A stretch of 12,700 nucleotides of DNA from Faeciplasma sp045660445 (GCA_045660445.1 JAZRDR010000005.1:1-12700); one strand, 5' to 3'. Counted from the first letter of the stretch, positions 6,409 through 12,520 are shown. Numbers and translations: made by a program. Notes: generated from the sequence alone by a model not told the origin.

Positions 6409-6897
6409 ATGCGAACTGATTCTAAAAAGATTAAGTTTATTGCTGTGATTGCCTGTGTTGTTCTGGTGATTGCCGCAAGCGTTAGCGCAACCGTTGCATA
6501 TGTTATTGATCAGCAGACTGTTACCTTGACATATGATTTGGCGAAGTTTGATATGATTCCCGACAGTAACGGAAACTTTATTTATACAGGAAACGTACCT
6601 GTATATTTCCGCTTTACTGTGAGCACAAGCTTGTCGACAGATGAGTTTGCAGTTGATCACGGTAACGCATGGACATATGTTGACGGAAGATATTATTATA
6701 ACTCGATAGTTCAGCCTGAATCGGGCGTTATAGATATCCCTTCTATCACGGTTTATGACCTTGGTGACGCCGGCACTCAGATGAATATCATCGGTGAGAT
6801 CTGCCAGATCGAACCCGGCGAAGCGGTTCAGGAATCGTGGAACGTGAGCTATAATAACGGCGTGTGGACAGCTTTAAGCTCATCCACAAACCCTTAA
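6409..6897 (+). CDS. TasA-like subunit 4 (short, divergent)
   Basis: 162 residues, 14 bp after the previous stop, with GGAGGG as ribosome binding site. The leader is MRTDSKKIKFIAVIACVVLV IAASVSATVAYVID. It keeps the S-A-T-V-A-Y shape of SipW leaders but lacks the usual F-x-D. The body keeps GNVPVYFRFTVS (61-72, cf. NDVWVRAQIS of subunit 3) and AWTYVDGRYYYNSIVQPESG (87-106, nearly the same hairpin as subunit 3). The family link therefore rests on more than the leader. It has lost the N-terminal GNVDI strand of the others and carries an extra PGE motif at 136-138 (IEPGEAV). It may be a minor or capping subunit (inference). Confidence 0.78.
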   Translation: MRTDSKKIKFIAVIACVVLVIAASVSATVAYVIDQQTVTLTYDLAKFDMIPDSNGNFIYTGNVPVYFRFTVSTSLSTDEFAVDHGNAWTYVDGRYYYNSIVQPESGVIDIPSITVYDLGDAGTQMNIIGEICQIEPGEAVQESWNVSYNNGVWTALSSSTNP

Positions 6898-6910
6898 GGA
6901 GGCGTGACTG

Positions 6911-8053
6911 ATGAAGAGATTTATTAAGATCATTGCTTGCCTTTTGGCTCTTTGCACGCTTGTTTCGATGTTAAGCGTTATAAGCTTTGCAGACTCCCCC
7001 AGCGTTATTTACACAGGTAAAGAAAACGTGTTCGTTTTCGAGGATGATGACGATCTGTTTGACGGCTTTAAGGGACTTATGCCCGGCGACACTGTTACAC
7101 AGTATATCACCGTGAAAAACACAAGCAGCGAATCAGATTATGTAAACATCTATATGCGCGCAGAGCTTCATGACGAGGGAAATCCTATTAGCGATTACGT
7201 TGCCCAGCAGATGGGAACGCTCGCTTCGATGCACGACTTTTTAAGCCAGCTTTCGATGAGAGTTTTCATTGATAATGGAGATAACGACCCCGACAATGAC
7301 GACATGATCTATGCTGCAAGCCCCAACGAGCTTGACGGCTTGGAGAATAACGTATTGATCGGTGCGTTTAAGCAAGGCGAAGAAGCAACACTTCGTGTTG
7401 AGCTTGATATTCCCACCTCTTTAGGAAATGAATATCAGCACGCTATGGGCGAGGTTGACTGGGTGTTCACCGTTAACGAGCTTAGCTATGGCGCATGGGT
7501 TGAGATCAGAGGTATTAAGTATTTAGATGATGAATATGCCGAAGGCAGTGACTATCAGTTTATTCTGACAAACTATGTCGGCACTATATTCCAAAAGGTT
7601 TCAAACCGTGGAGAAATAATATATTTTAGACCCATGTACTTGACTCCGGGTACACACTTCTATATCATCGAAGAAGTTGCCGGTGACGACGAGAACATCA
7701 TTTATGACGATTCCTCGATAAGAGTGTATATCGTTATCAATGATGACGGCACACTTGAAAAGATGTGGTTTGTAAAGAATTCTCAGAACTATTCGGGATT
7801 TGCATTCTATAACTATACTAAGGATTTAGAGATTGAAGATCCTATCGAGCCTGAAGAGCCTGAAGAACCCGGTTCGGAAGAAGAAGTGACAGAGCCTGAG
7901 GACGATAAGCCTGTTGACGCCAAGGATGACGTGACAAGCCCTCTTACAGGAGATGACACAAGCATTGCATTGTGGCTTGCGCTCTTGGTTTTGGGACTTG
8001 TGATGATCGTTTTGGTTATCGCATTTGACAAGAAAAAGAAAAAAGCTGAATAA
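6911..8053 (+). CDS. Hybrid TasA-like / isopeptide-pilin protein with SPLTG sorting signal
   Basis: 380 residues with an ordinary signal peptide (MKRFIKIIACLLALCTLVSM LSVISFA). Residues 30-190 look TasA-like: GLMPGDTVTQYITVKNTSSE (55-74), VNIYMRAEL (78-86), VELDIPTSLGNEYQ. Residues 193-305 match the FctA/Spy0128-type pilin domain: GIKYLDD (Lys203), SDYQFILTN, GEIIYFRPMYLTPGTHFYII EEV (Glu255), YDDSSIRVYIVINDDGTL and FAFYNYT (Asn301). These supply a full Lys-Glu-Asn isopeptide set. A Glu/Pro-rich spacer (306-340) leads to SPLTG (343-347), a hydrophobic span (350-372) and KKKKK. So it is a wall-anchored protein, probably the fibre base or anchor. A strong AAGGAGG overlaps the previous stop. Last gene before the operon terminator. 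Substrate of the adjacent class B sortase by context. Confidence 0.88.
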   Translation: MKRFIKIIACLLALCTLVSMLSVISFADSPSVIYTGKENVFVFEDDDDLFDGFKGLMPGDTVTQYITVKNTSSESDYVNIYMRAELHDEGNPISDYVAQQMGTLASMHDFLSQLSMRVFIDNGDNDPDNDDMIYAASPNELDGLENNVLIGAFKQGEEATLRVELDIPTSLGNEYQHAMGEVDWVFTVNELSYGAWVEIRGIKYLDDEYAEGSDYQFILTNYVGTIFQKVSNRGEIIYFRPMYLTPGTHFYIIEEVAGDDENIIYDDSSIRVYIVINDDGTLEKMWFVKNSQNYSGFAFYNYTKDLEIEDPIEPEEPEEPGSEEEVTEPEDDKPVDAKDDVTSPLTGDDTSIALWLALLVLGLVMIVLVIAFDKKKKKAE

Positions 8054-8059
8054 TTAAAA

Positions 8060-8092
8060 CCGCCTGTAACAAAAGTTATGGGCGGCTTTTTA
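8060..8092 (+). terminator. Terminator of the sipW/TasA-like operon
   Basis: CCGCCTGTAAC (8060-8070) pairs over 11 bp (two G-T pairs) with GTTATGGGCGG (8075-8085) around an AAAA loop. CTTTTTATT follows. The T-run abuts the -35 box of the sortase promoter. Confidence 0.95.
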
Positions 8093-8121
8093 TTGACTTG
8101 AAAATTCGTGGGTGTTATAAT
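8093..8121 (+). promoter_or_regulatory. Sigma-A promoter of the sortase gene
   Basis: TTGACT (8093-8098), a 17-bp spacer and TATAAT (8116-8121): near-perfect. Together with the terminator just upstream, it separates sortase expression from the fibre operon. Confidence 0.88.
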
Positions 8122-8155
8122 TCTTTTGGAATAATTGTGTAATCAGAGGTGAGGT

Positions 8156-8944
8156 ATGAGCAGAGCCGCAAAATCAATCGTGTGTTTTTTGGCGATAATT
8201 CTTGTTTTTCTGTCAGGCTATAAGCTTGTTGAAATTTGGCTTGATTATAAAGAAGGCAACGATCTTTATGCAAGTGTTGAGGACGAATTTGCAAATATCA
8301 TAACCGATGACGTTATAATCGATGGCGGAGTGAGCGATAATTTCAGCGAGGAGATTACGCAAGAGGTTGAAGACATCTCTCCGATATCCGTTGATTTTGA
8401 AGAACTGATAAGAGTAAATCCCGATGTTGTTGGGTGGATATATTGCGAAGATTCAAAGATCAGCTATCCGATCCTTCAAAGTGATGACAACGATGCTTAT
8501 TTGCACACGATGATCGATGGAAGCTATAACAAAGCAGGATCGATCTTTATGGACTATCGAAGCTCGCCCGATTTTAGTGACCTTGGAACTATCATATACG
8601 GTCACAATATGAAAAATGATTCGATGTTTGGAACACTTAATGAATATAAAAAGCAGGAGTATTTTGATGCTCATCCCGTTATGTGGGTGTTGACTCCTGA
8701 GAAGACTTATAAGCTTGAAATTATTGCAGCACTTGACACTCTTGATGATTCGATAGCTTATAATATACCCTTGAGCGACACCGAGCTTTCAGAGTATTTA
8801 AAGTGGGCTGTGAAGCATTCCGACGTTGAAACAGGCGTGGATATAAACGAAATAGAGCGTGTTGTAACGCTATCAACGTGCTACTCTTCAAACTATGACA
8901 ATACAAGATATATCGTTATTGGCGAGCTGATTGAAATTGAATAA
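8156..8944 (+). CDS. srtB: Class B sortase
   Basis: 262 residues with an N-terminal membrane anchor (about 7-25), a variable acidic linker, then the sortase fold from about 80. The catalytic set is complete: His150 in IIYGHNM, Cys242 in LSTCYSS and Arg251 in TRYIVIG. NPDVVGWIYCEDSKISYPIL QS and KAGSIFMDYRSSPDF are class B hallmarks. It joins the threonine of a sorting motif to the cell-wall peptide. The class B enzyme SrtB of Clostridioides difficile accepts (S/N)PXTG motifs, which fits SPLTG in the gene just upstream and NPKTG in the gene at the right edge. A very strong GAGGTGAGG site precedes the start. Separate promoter and terminator from the fibre operon, so it may serve more than this locus. 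Whether it polymerises or only anchors cannot be told. Confidence 0.94.
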   Translation: MSRAAKSIVCFLAIILVFLSGYKLVEIWLDYKEGNDLYASVEDEFANIITDDVIIDGGVSDNFSEEITQEVEDISPISVDFEELIRVNPDVVGWIYCEDSKISYPILQSDDNDAYLHTMIDGSYNKAGSIFMDYRSSPDFSDLGTIIYGHNMKNDSMFGTLNEYKKQEYFDAHPVMWVLTPEKTYKLEIIAALDTLDDSIAYNIPLSDTELSEYLKWAVKHSDVETGVDINEIERVVTLSTCYSSNYDNTRYIVIGELIEIE

Positions 8945-8949
8945 AATAA

Positions 8950-8986
8950 CTCCCCTCTTTCCTATCGGGTTAGAGGGGAGATTTTT
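8950..8986 (+). terminator. Terminator between convergent srtB and the flavoprotein gene
   Basis: CTCCCCTCT (8950-8958) pairs with AGAGGGGAG (8972-8980), with an inner CC/GG pair, followed by ATTTTTATTT. The flavoprotein stop codon lies in the T-run, so the same stem probably serves the reverse strand as well, with a weaker T-run there. Confidence 0.9.
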
Positions 8987-10037
8987 ATTTCATATTTATT
9001 GCCTGCAAGCCGGACTTCATAACAAGCTTTCGCAAATGCTTATTATACATAAACGGGCACTTTAATAGCTTTAAAACGAGCTTTAGGCGATGCTTGCGAG
9101 TGATATTAGCATAGCGTTTGAAAACGCTGTGTGAGGTGCTGTAATGCTCATTAAATGCGTCTGCAAGGGCGCTTGCTGAGATTATGGCGCTGCTTATACC
9201 CTCAAGCGAGGAGGGGCTTATAAAGCCTGCAGCTTCGCCTATAAGAAAGGCATTGTCTTTGCCAAGGCAAAAGCTGTTAAGCCCTGTTGGGCGAAGCACC
9301 AAGCAAGCCTCTTTCTTGATAGGCTCGCCAAAATGGATCCCAAAGGACGAAAGCTTTTCCTTTTGGTTTTCAAATGCTTGCTTTGCGGTCTTTACTGGAT
9401 AAGCTCCGCCGAAGATGAGATATCCGTCTTTCGAAACAGTCCAGGAATAGCAATCGGTGTTAAGGCTATCGAAAACGCAGGAGTAAAACGGCGTGGGAGA
9501 TTCGTCCTTAAACCACTGCTGAATGCTTAGATATTCGCGGGTTTTAAGCTTAGGGCAAATGAGCTTTCTGACAGAGGATTTGGCACCATCAGCACCAATA
9601 ATAAACTTGGCGTTGGCAGTCTTAATCTCGCCATCCGAAGAATAAGTGACGGTATAACCGTCGCTCTCTGAAAGAATGTCAGTAACAGTCCCCTGCTCTA
9701 TCTTAATGGATTTAGGGATATTGTCGATCAGCCACATATCGAATTTGTGGCGGTCGAGGTTTATGTACATTCGCTGATAGTGGCGCACGAGATTAGAGTC
9801 AAGGTCGATAGTTTTGACTGAGAATATCTGTGGATCGCACAAAACGTCTTTAGGGAGATTGAGGCCGAACGAGGTTAAAGCTTTTTGAGCATCGGGTGCC
9901 AAAAGCCCTCCGCAAGGTTTGGAAAAGGAGCTTCCACAGCCTTTTTTATCTATAGCTAACACTTTGTATTTCGGGTCGATCTGACGGGCGAATATAGCAC
10001 CTGCAGGGCCAAGACCGATGAGGATTATGTCAAACAT
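8985..10037 (-). CDS. FAD-dependent oxidoreductase, geranylgeranyl reductase family
   Basis: 350 residues. The N-terminal dinucleotide fold IILIGLGPAGAIFARQI (GxGPAG at 8-13) binds FAD. KPCGGLL (40-46) is the Cys-Gly-Gly motif of geranylgeranyl reductases. FIIGADGAKSSVRK (145-158) and FLIGEAAGFISPSSLEGISS (264-283) are the GD-type motifs that complete the FAD site. The family reduces isoprenoid double bonds; clostridial members are mostly uncharacterised and no isoprenoid gene is next to it here, so the substrate is unknown. Full length for the family. GAAAGGAG at 10043-10050 lies 5 nt before the ATG. Own promoter at 10067-10095. Convergent with srtB and probably unrelated to the fibre locus. 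Confidence 0.88.
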   Translation of the reverse strand: MFDIILIGLGPAGAIFARQIDPKYKVLAIDKKGCGSSFSKPCGGLLAPDAQKALTSFGLNLPKDVLCDPQIFSVKTIDLDSNLVRHYQRMYINLDRHKFDMWLIDNIPKSIKIEQGTVTDILSESDGYTVTYSSDGEIKTANAKFIIGADGAKSSVRKLICPKLKTREYLSIQQWFKDESPTPFYSCVFDSLNTDCYSWTVSKDGYLIFGGAYPVKTAKQAFENQKEKLSSFGIHFGEPIKKEACLVLRPTGLNSFCLGKDNAFLIGEAAGFISPSSLEGISSAIISASALADAFNEHYSTSHSVFKRYANITRKHRLKLVLKLLKCPFMYNKHLRKLVMKSGLQAINMK

Positions 10038-10066
10038 GGGGGCTCCTTTCTAGTTTTGTCAAGTAA

Positions 10067-10095
10067 ATAATATCATATATTTACGGGGCAGTCAA
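10067..10095 (-). promoter_or_regulatory. Promoter of the flavoprotein gene
   Basis: Reverse strand: TTGACT (10090-10095), a 17-bp spacer and TATTAT (10067-10072), each one base off consensus. The start would be about 20 nt before the coding start. A second TTGACA nearer the gene is too close to it to act as a -35. Confidence 0.7.
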
Positions 10096-10139
10096 TTGCG
10101 TAAGAACTTGACTATTCCGCAGGCAACGAAAAAGCGCGG

Positions 10140-10262
10140 TTCGACGAAGTCGAATTTGCGGACGGGAGTCCGAAAAAGCGGTTTTTCTATAGCAACCGAG
10201 CGGAGCGAAGGTTGGTATTGGGCTCTAGGGATTCCAACAGTAAATCCTCGCTTTGCTCGGAT
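10140..10262. other. Gene-free hairpin-rich stretch
   Basis: No plausible gene; the open frame here has no ribosome binding site or family look. It holds four small inverted repeats: TTCGAC/GTCGAA (10140-10154), CGGAC/GTCCG (10159-10172), CAACC/GGTTG (10193-10214) and the imperfect ATCCTCGC/GCTCGGAT (10244-10262). Base composition is more GC-rich than the other spacers. The CGGAGCGAAGG and CTCGCTTTGCTCGG motifs recall the GC-rich patch at 12440-12513. It may be a decayed repeat element or part of a structured RNA. Confidence 0.5.
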
Positions 10263-10291
10263 TAATATTATGGCTCTAGGATTCTGAACCT
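10221..10291 (-). repeat. Two degenerate copies of the tRNA-Gln T-arm/acceptor end
   Basis: GGCTCTAGGGATTCCAAC (10221-10238) and GGCTCTAGGATTCTGAACCT (10272-10291) closely repeat GGCTCTAGGATTCGAACCT at 10432-10450, the 3' part of the tRNA-Gln(CTG) gene, in the same orientation. One copy has an extra G and a base change, the other one inserted T. Neither is followed by the rest of a tRNA. They could be remnants of duplicated tRNA genes or of an integration at the tRNA 3' end. Confidence 0.6.
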
Positions 10292-10368
10292 AATGCCACG
10301 GCAACATTTTGCCGAATAGGAAACAATGCGAACCGTGGCATAAGCAAACCTGTGGTTTGCTAGGTTCA
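10285..10368. other. Possible three-way-junction structure
   Basis: Three perfect nested inverted repeats fit one fold. The closing helix is TGAACCT (10285-10291) with AGGTTCA (10362-10368). Helix 1 is ATGCCACGG (10293-10301) with CCGTGGCAT (10333-10341). Helix 2 is AGCAAACC (10343-10350) with GGTTTGCT (10354-10361) and a TGT loop. Only single A residues remain unpaired at the junction. The 5' arm of the closing helix lies in the degenerate T-arm copy. It could be a small structured RNA (either strand) or a hairpin-ended mobile remnant; not matched to a known family. Confidence 0.5.
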
Positions 10369-10390
10369 AATGAAGGTCAGTAGTAAAATA

Positions 10391-10420
10391 AAAAGAGATA
10401 CCCGATTGGGTATCTCTTTT
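10391..10420 (-). terminator. Terminator of the tRNA-Gln pair
   Basis: A 13-bp perfect inverted repeat (AAAAGAGATACCC at 10391-10403, GGGTATCTCTTTT at 10408-10420) has a GATT loop and T-rich sequence on the reverse strand. Flanking T-runs on both strands mean it may also work on the forward strand. Confidence 0.92.
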
Positions 10421-10424
10421 TATT

Positions 10425-10500
10425 TGGCTGCGGCTCTAGGATTCGAACCTAGGGAATGCTGGAGTCAGAGTCCAGTGCCTTACCACTTGGCGAAGCCGCA
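10425..10500 (-). tRNA. tRNA-Gln (anticodon CTG)
   Basis: Reverse strand, 76 nt with encoded CCA (complement of 10425-10427) and discriminator G. The acceptor stem is TGCGGCT/AGCCGCA. The anticodon stem is CTGGA/TCCAG with loop CTCTGAC, giving anticodon CTG. The T-arm is CTAGG-TTCGAAT-CCTAG. The cloverleaf is complete. It reads CAG. Downstream partner of the tRNA-Gln(TTG), 22 nt away. Confidence 0.95.
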
Positions 10501-10522
10501 ATATATGAGGTGTGTAATGCTT

Positions 10523-10598
10523 TGGCTGGGATAGGTGGATTCGAACCACCGGAATGACGGAGTCAAAGTCCGCTGCCTTACCGCTTGGCTATATCCCA
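10523..10598 (-). tRNA. tRNA-Gln (anticodon TTG)
   Basis: Reverse strand, 76 nt with encoded CCA (complement of 10523-10525) and discriminator G. The acceptor stem is TGGGATA/TATCCCA. The anticodon stem is GCGGA/TCCGT with loop CTTTGAC, giving anticodon TTG. The T-arm is GGTGG-TTCGAAT-CCACC. It reads CAA and CAG. Transcribed first of the pair. Confidence 0.95.
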
Positions 10599-10636
10599 AT
10601 AACCAAATTCAAAACAGCGTTTTACACAGCTTCATT

Positions 10637-10665
10637 ATTATATCAAACTGTAACGAAAAATGCAA
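10637..10665 (-). promoter_or_regulatory. Likely promoter of the tRNA-Gln pair
   Basis: Reverse strand: a perfect TATAAT (10637-10642) about 39 bp before the first tRNA, with TTGCAT (10660-10665) 17 bp further up as a weak -35. The rest of the 10666-10842 spacer is AT-rich with nothing else that I can support. Confidence 0.55.
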
Positions 10666-10842
10666 GTGTTTTTTTAAAAAAAATTAAATATTTTTGCCCA
10701 AGATTTTTGAACTGTGCTTATATTTATTTGTGTAATTTAGCTTTTGCATCAAGCGAGCAATGAGTATTAGTCGGCACGAACGATGAAGTATAAGTATAGT
10801 AAACTTTTTTGCAAATTCCCACGAAAAAATATTCAAAATGTG

Positions 10843-10871
10843 TTGAAAAGTATTAAGAGTTAAGGTATAAT
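10843..10871 (+). promoter_or_regulatory. Promoter of the isomerase-like gene
   Basis: TTGAAA (10843-10848), a 17-bp spacer and TATAAT (10866-10871). The leader would be about 28 nt, ending in a GGAGG site 9 nt before the ATG at 10906. Confidence 0.8.
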
Positions 10872-10905
10872 GTATGTATCAATATTTATTTGGAGGTCAA
10901 ATAAA

Positions 10906-12384
10906 ATGGTAAATATCCCTAATGTGAAGCTCGGTATTATTGCCGTTTCCAGAGACTGCTTCCCCATTGCTCTTTCCACCTCTCGTAGACAGGCAATTGT
11001 TAAGGCTTATGGCGAAGGTCTTTATGAATGCAACATTACCGTAGAAAATGAAAAGGACGCTTTGGCTGCAATTGCTGACGTTAAGGAAGCAGGCTGCAAC
11101 GCTTTGGTTGTATTCCTTGGTAACTTTGGTCCTGAAACCCCCGAAACCTTGCTCGCTCAGAAGTTTGACGGCCCTGTAATGTATGTTGCAGCTGCTGAAG
11201 GCGATGGCGATATGATCAACGGCAGAGGCGACGCTTATTGCGGCGTTTTGAACTGCTCTTACAACCTCGGTATGCGTCATTTGAAGGCATACATTCCTGA
11301 ATATCCTGTTGGCACTGCTGAAGAATGTGCTGAAATGATCAAGAAGTTCGTTCCTATCGCTCGTGCAATCATCGGCGTTAAGAACCTTAAGATCATCACC
11401 TTCGGTCCTCGTCCTCAGGACTTCTTCGCTTGCAACGCTCCTATCAAGGGTCTTTACGAACTTGGCGTTGAAATTGAAGAAAACTCCGAGCTTGACTTGC
11501 TCGTATCCTATAAGGCTCATGCTAATGACCCTAGAATTCCTGAAGTTTGCGCTGACATGGCAACTGAACTTGGAGCTGAAGGCAACATCTATCCCGAGCT
11601 CTTGCCCAGAATGGCACAGTTCGAGCTTACACTTTTGGACTGGGCAGAAGCTCACAAGGGCGCTCGTCAGTTCGTAGCATTCGCTGACAAGTGCTGGCCT
11701 GCATTCCCCGAACAGTTCGGTTTCGAGCCCTGCTATGTTAACTCCAGACTTGCATCCCGCGGTATCCCCGTTGCTTGCGAAGTTGATATTTATGGCGCAC
11801 TTTCCGAATACATCGGTTCTTGCATCACCGGTGACGCTGTAACCCTCCTCGACATCAACAACTCCGTACCTCAGTACATTTACGATGAAGACATCAAGGG
11901 CAAGTTTGATTACACTCTTACCGACACCTTCATGGGCTTCCACTGCGGTAACACTCCTGCATGCAAGATGTGCGACGACAGAGCAGTTAAGTATCAGCTC
12001 ATTCAGCACAGATTGCTCGAACCCGTTGATTCCGAGCCTGACTTCACCAGAGGTACTTTGGAAGGCGACATTGCTGCTAGCGACATTACCTTCTACAGAC
12101 TCCAGTGCGACAGCGATGGCGTTCTTCGTTCTTACATTGCTGAAGGCGAAGTTTTGGATGTTCCTACAAGATCCTTCGGTGGTATCGGCGTATTCGCTAT
12201 CAAGGAAATGGGCAGATTCTATCGTCACGTTCTCATTCAGAAGAGATATCCTCACCATGGTGCTGTTGCATTTGCTCACTGCGGCGAAACTTTGTATGAA
12301 GTTTTGAAGTATTTGGGCGTTTGCGATATCGCTTACAACCAGCCCAAGGGCGTTCTCTACAAGACTGAGAATCCTTTCGCATAA
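10906..12384 (+). CDS. L-fucose/L-arabinose isomerase family protein
   Basis: 492 residues from the ATG at 10906, which follows GGAGG (10892-10896). The longer frame from 10870 would include the promoter -10 box and is rejected. The N-terminal half has the alternating beta-alpha pattern of the sugar-isomerase fold (VKLGIIAVSRD, ALVVFLGNFGPETPETLLAQ, NLKIITFGPRPQDFF). The second half has VACEVDIYGALSEYIGSCIT, MGFHCGNTPACKMC and HHGAVAFAHCG. These acidic and His residues are placed like the metal ligands of fucose/arabinose isomerases. The family interconverts aldoses and ketoses with a divalent metal, but many gut-bacterial members have unknown substrates. No kinase, transporter or aldolase gene is beside it. 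Strong codon bias (GAA, AAG, CTT, TTG, GTT) suggests high expression. Own promoter and terminator. Confidence 0.82.
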   Translation: MVNIPNVKLGIIAVSRDCFPIALSTSRRQAIVKAYGEGLYECNITVENEKDALAAIADVKEAGCNALVVFLGNFGPETPETLLAQKFDGPVMYVAAAEGDGDMINGRGDAYCGVLNCSYNLGMRHLKAYIPEYPVGTAEECAEMIKKFVPIARAIIGVKNLKIITFGPRPQDFFACNAPIKGLYELGVEIEENSELDLLVSYKAHANDPRIPEVCADMATELGAEGNIYPELLPRMAQFELTLLDWAEAHKGARQFVAFADKCWPAFPEQFGFEPCYVNSRLASRGIPVACEVDIYGALSEYIGSCITGDAVTLLDINNSVPQYIYDEDIKGKFDYTLTDTFMGFHCGNTPACKMCDDRAVKYQLIQHRLLEPVDSEPDFTRGTLEGDIAASDITFYRLQCDSDGVLRSYIAEGEVLDVPTRSFGGIGVFAIKEMGRFYRHVLIQKRYPHHGAVAFAHCGETLYEVLKYLGVCDIAYNQPKGVLYKTENPFA

Positions 12385-12400
12385 TTAATACATAAAAATG

Positions 12401-12426
12401 CCGCCTCGGTTTCGGGGCGGTTTTTT
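12401..12426 (+). terminator. Terminator of the isomerase-like gene
   Basis: CCGCCTCG (12401-12408) pairs with CGGGGCGG (12413-12420) over 8 bp (one T-G pair) with a 4-nt loop, followed by TTTTTT. Confidence 0.93.
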
Positions 12427-12439
12427 ATTGGTGTTTTTA

Positions 12440-12513
12440 GCGAGGCTGTGCCGCGGCGTGGCTGAGCACACGCGAAGCGAGTGCCGTGGCGCGCCGAGCG
12501 GTGATGCGATGGC
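12440..12513. other. GC-rich intergenic patch with imperfect hairpins
   Basis: A gene-free stretch, markedly richer in GC than its surroundings, lies between two terminators. GCACACGCG/CGAGTGC around AAG forms an imperfect hairpin (about 12466-12484), and short motifs GCGAAGCGAG, GCCGAGCGG and GCCGTGGC recur. It shares this GAGCG/GCGAAG flavour with 10197-10262. It looks like an interspersed repeat or a leftover; no function can be assigned. Confidence 0.4.
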
Positions 12514-12520
12514 AACAAAA

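Noticed and set aside
2424..8944. Prophage or transposon origin of the fibre locus
   Set aside because: No integrase, transposase or terminal repeats, and base use is like the flanking genes.
10096..10287. 63-codon open frame on the forward strand next to the flavoprotein promoter
   Set aside because: No ribosome binding site, it runs through several hairpins and degenerate tRNA fragments, and the protein has no recognisable family or composition.
10140..10370. CRISPR array
   Set aside because: The repeats are different hairpins and tRNA fragments, not identical units with regular spacers, and no cas gene is present.
10870..10905. Upstream ATG giving a 12-residue longer isomerase-like protein
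   Set aside because: It overlaps the -10 box and leaves the GGAGG site unused; the ATG at 10906 is properly spaced.
10897..12279. 460-codon open frame on the reverse strand opposite the isomerase-like gene
   Set aside because: A shadow frame caused by strong codon bias of the forward gene; no ribosome binding site and no family look.
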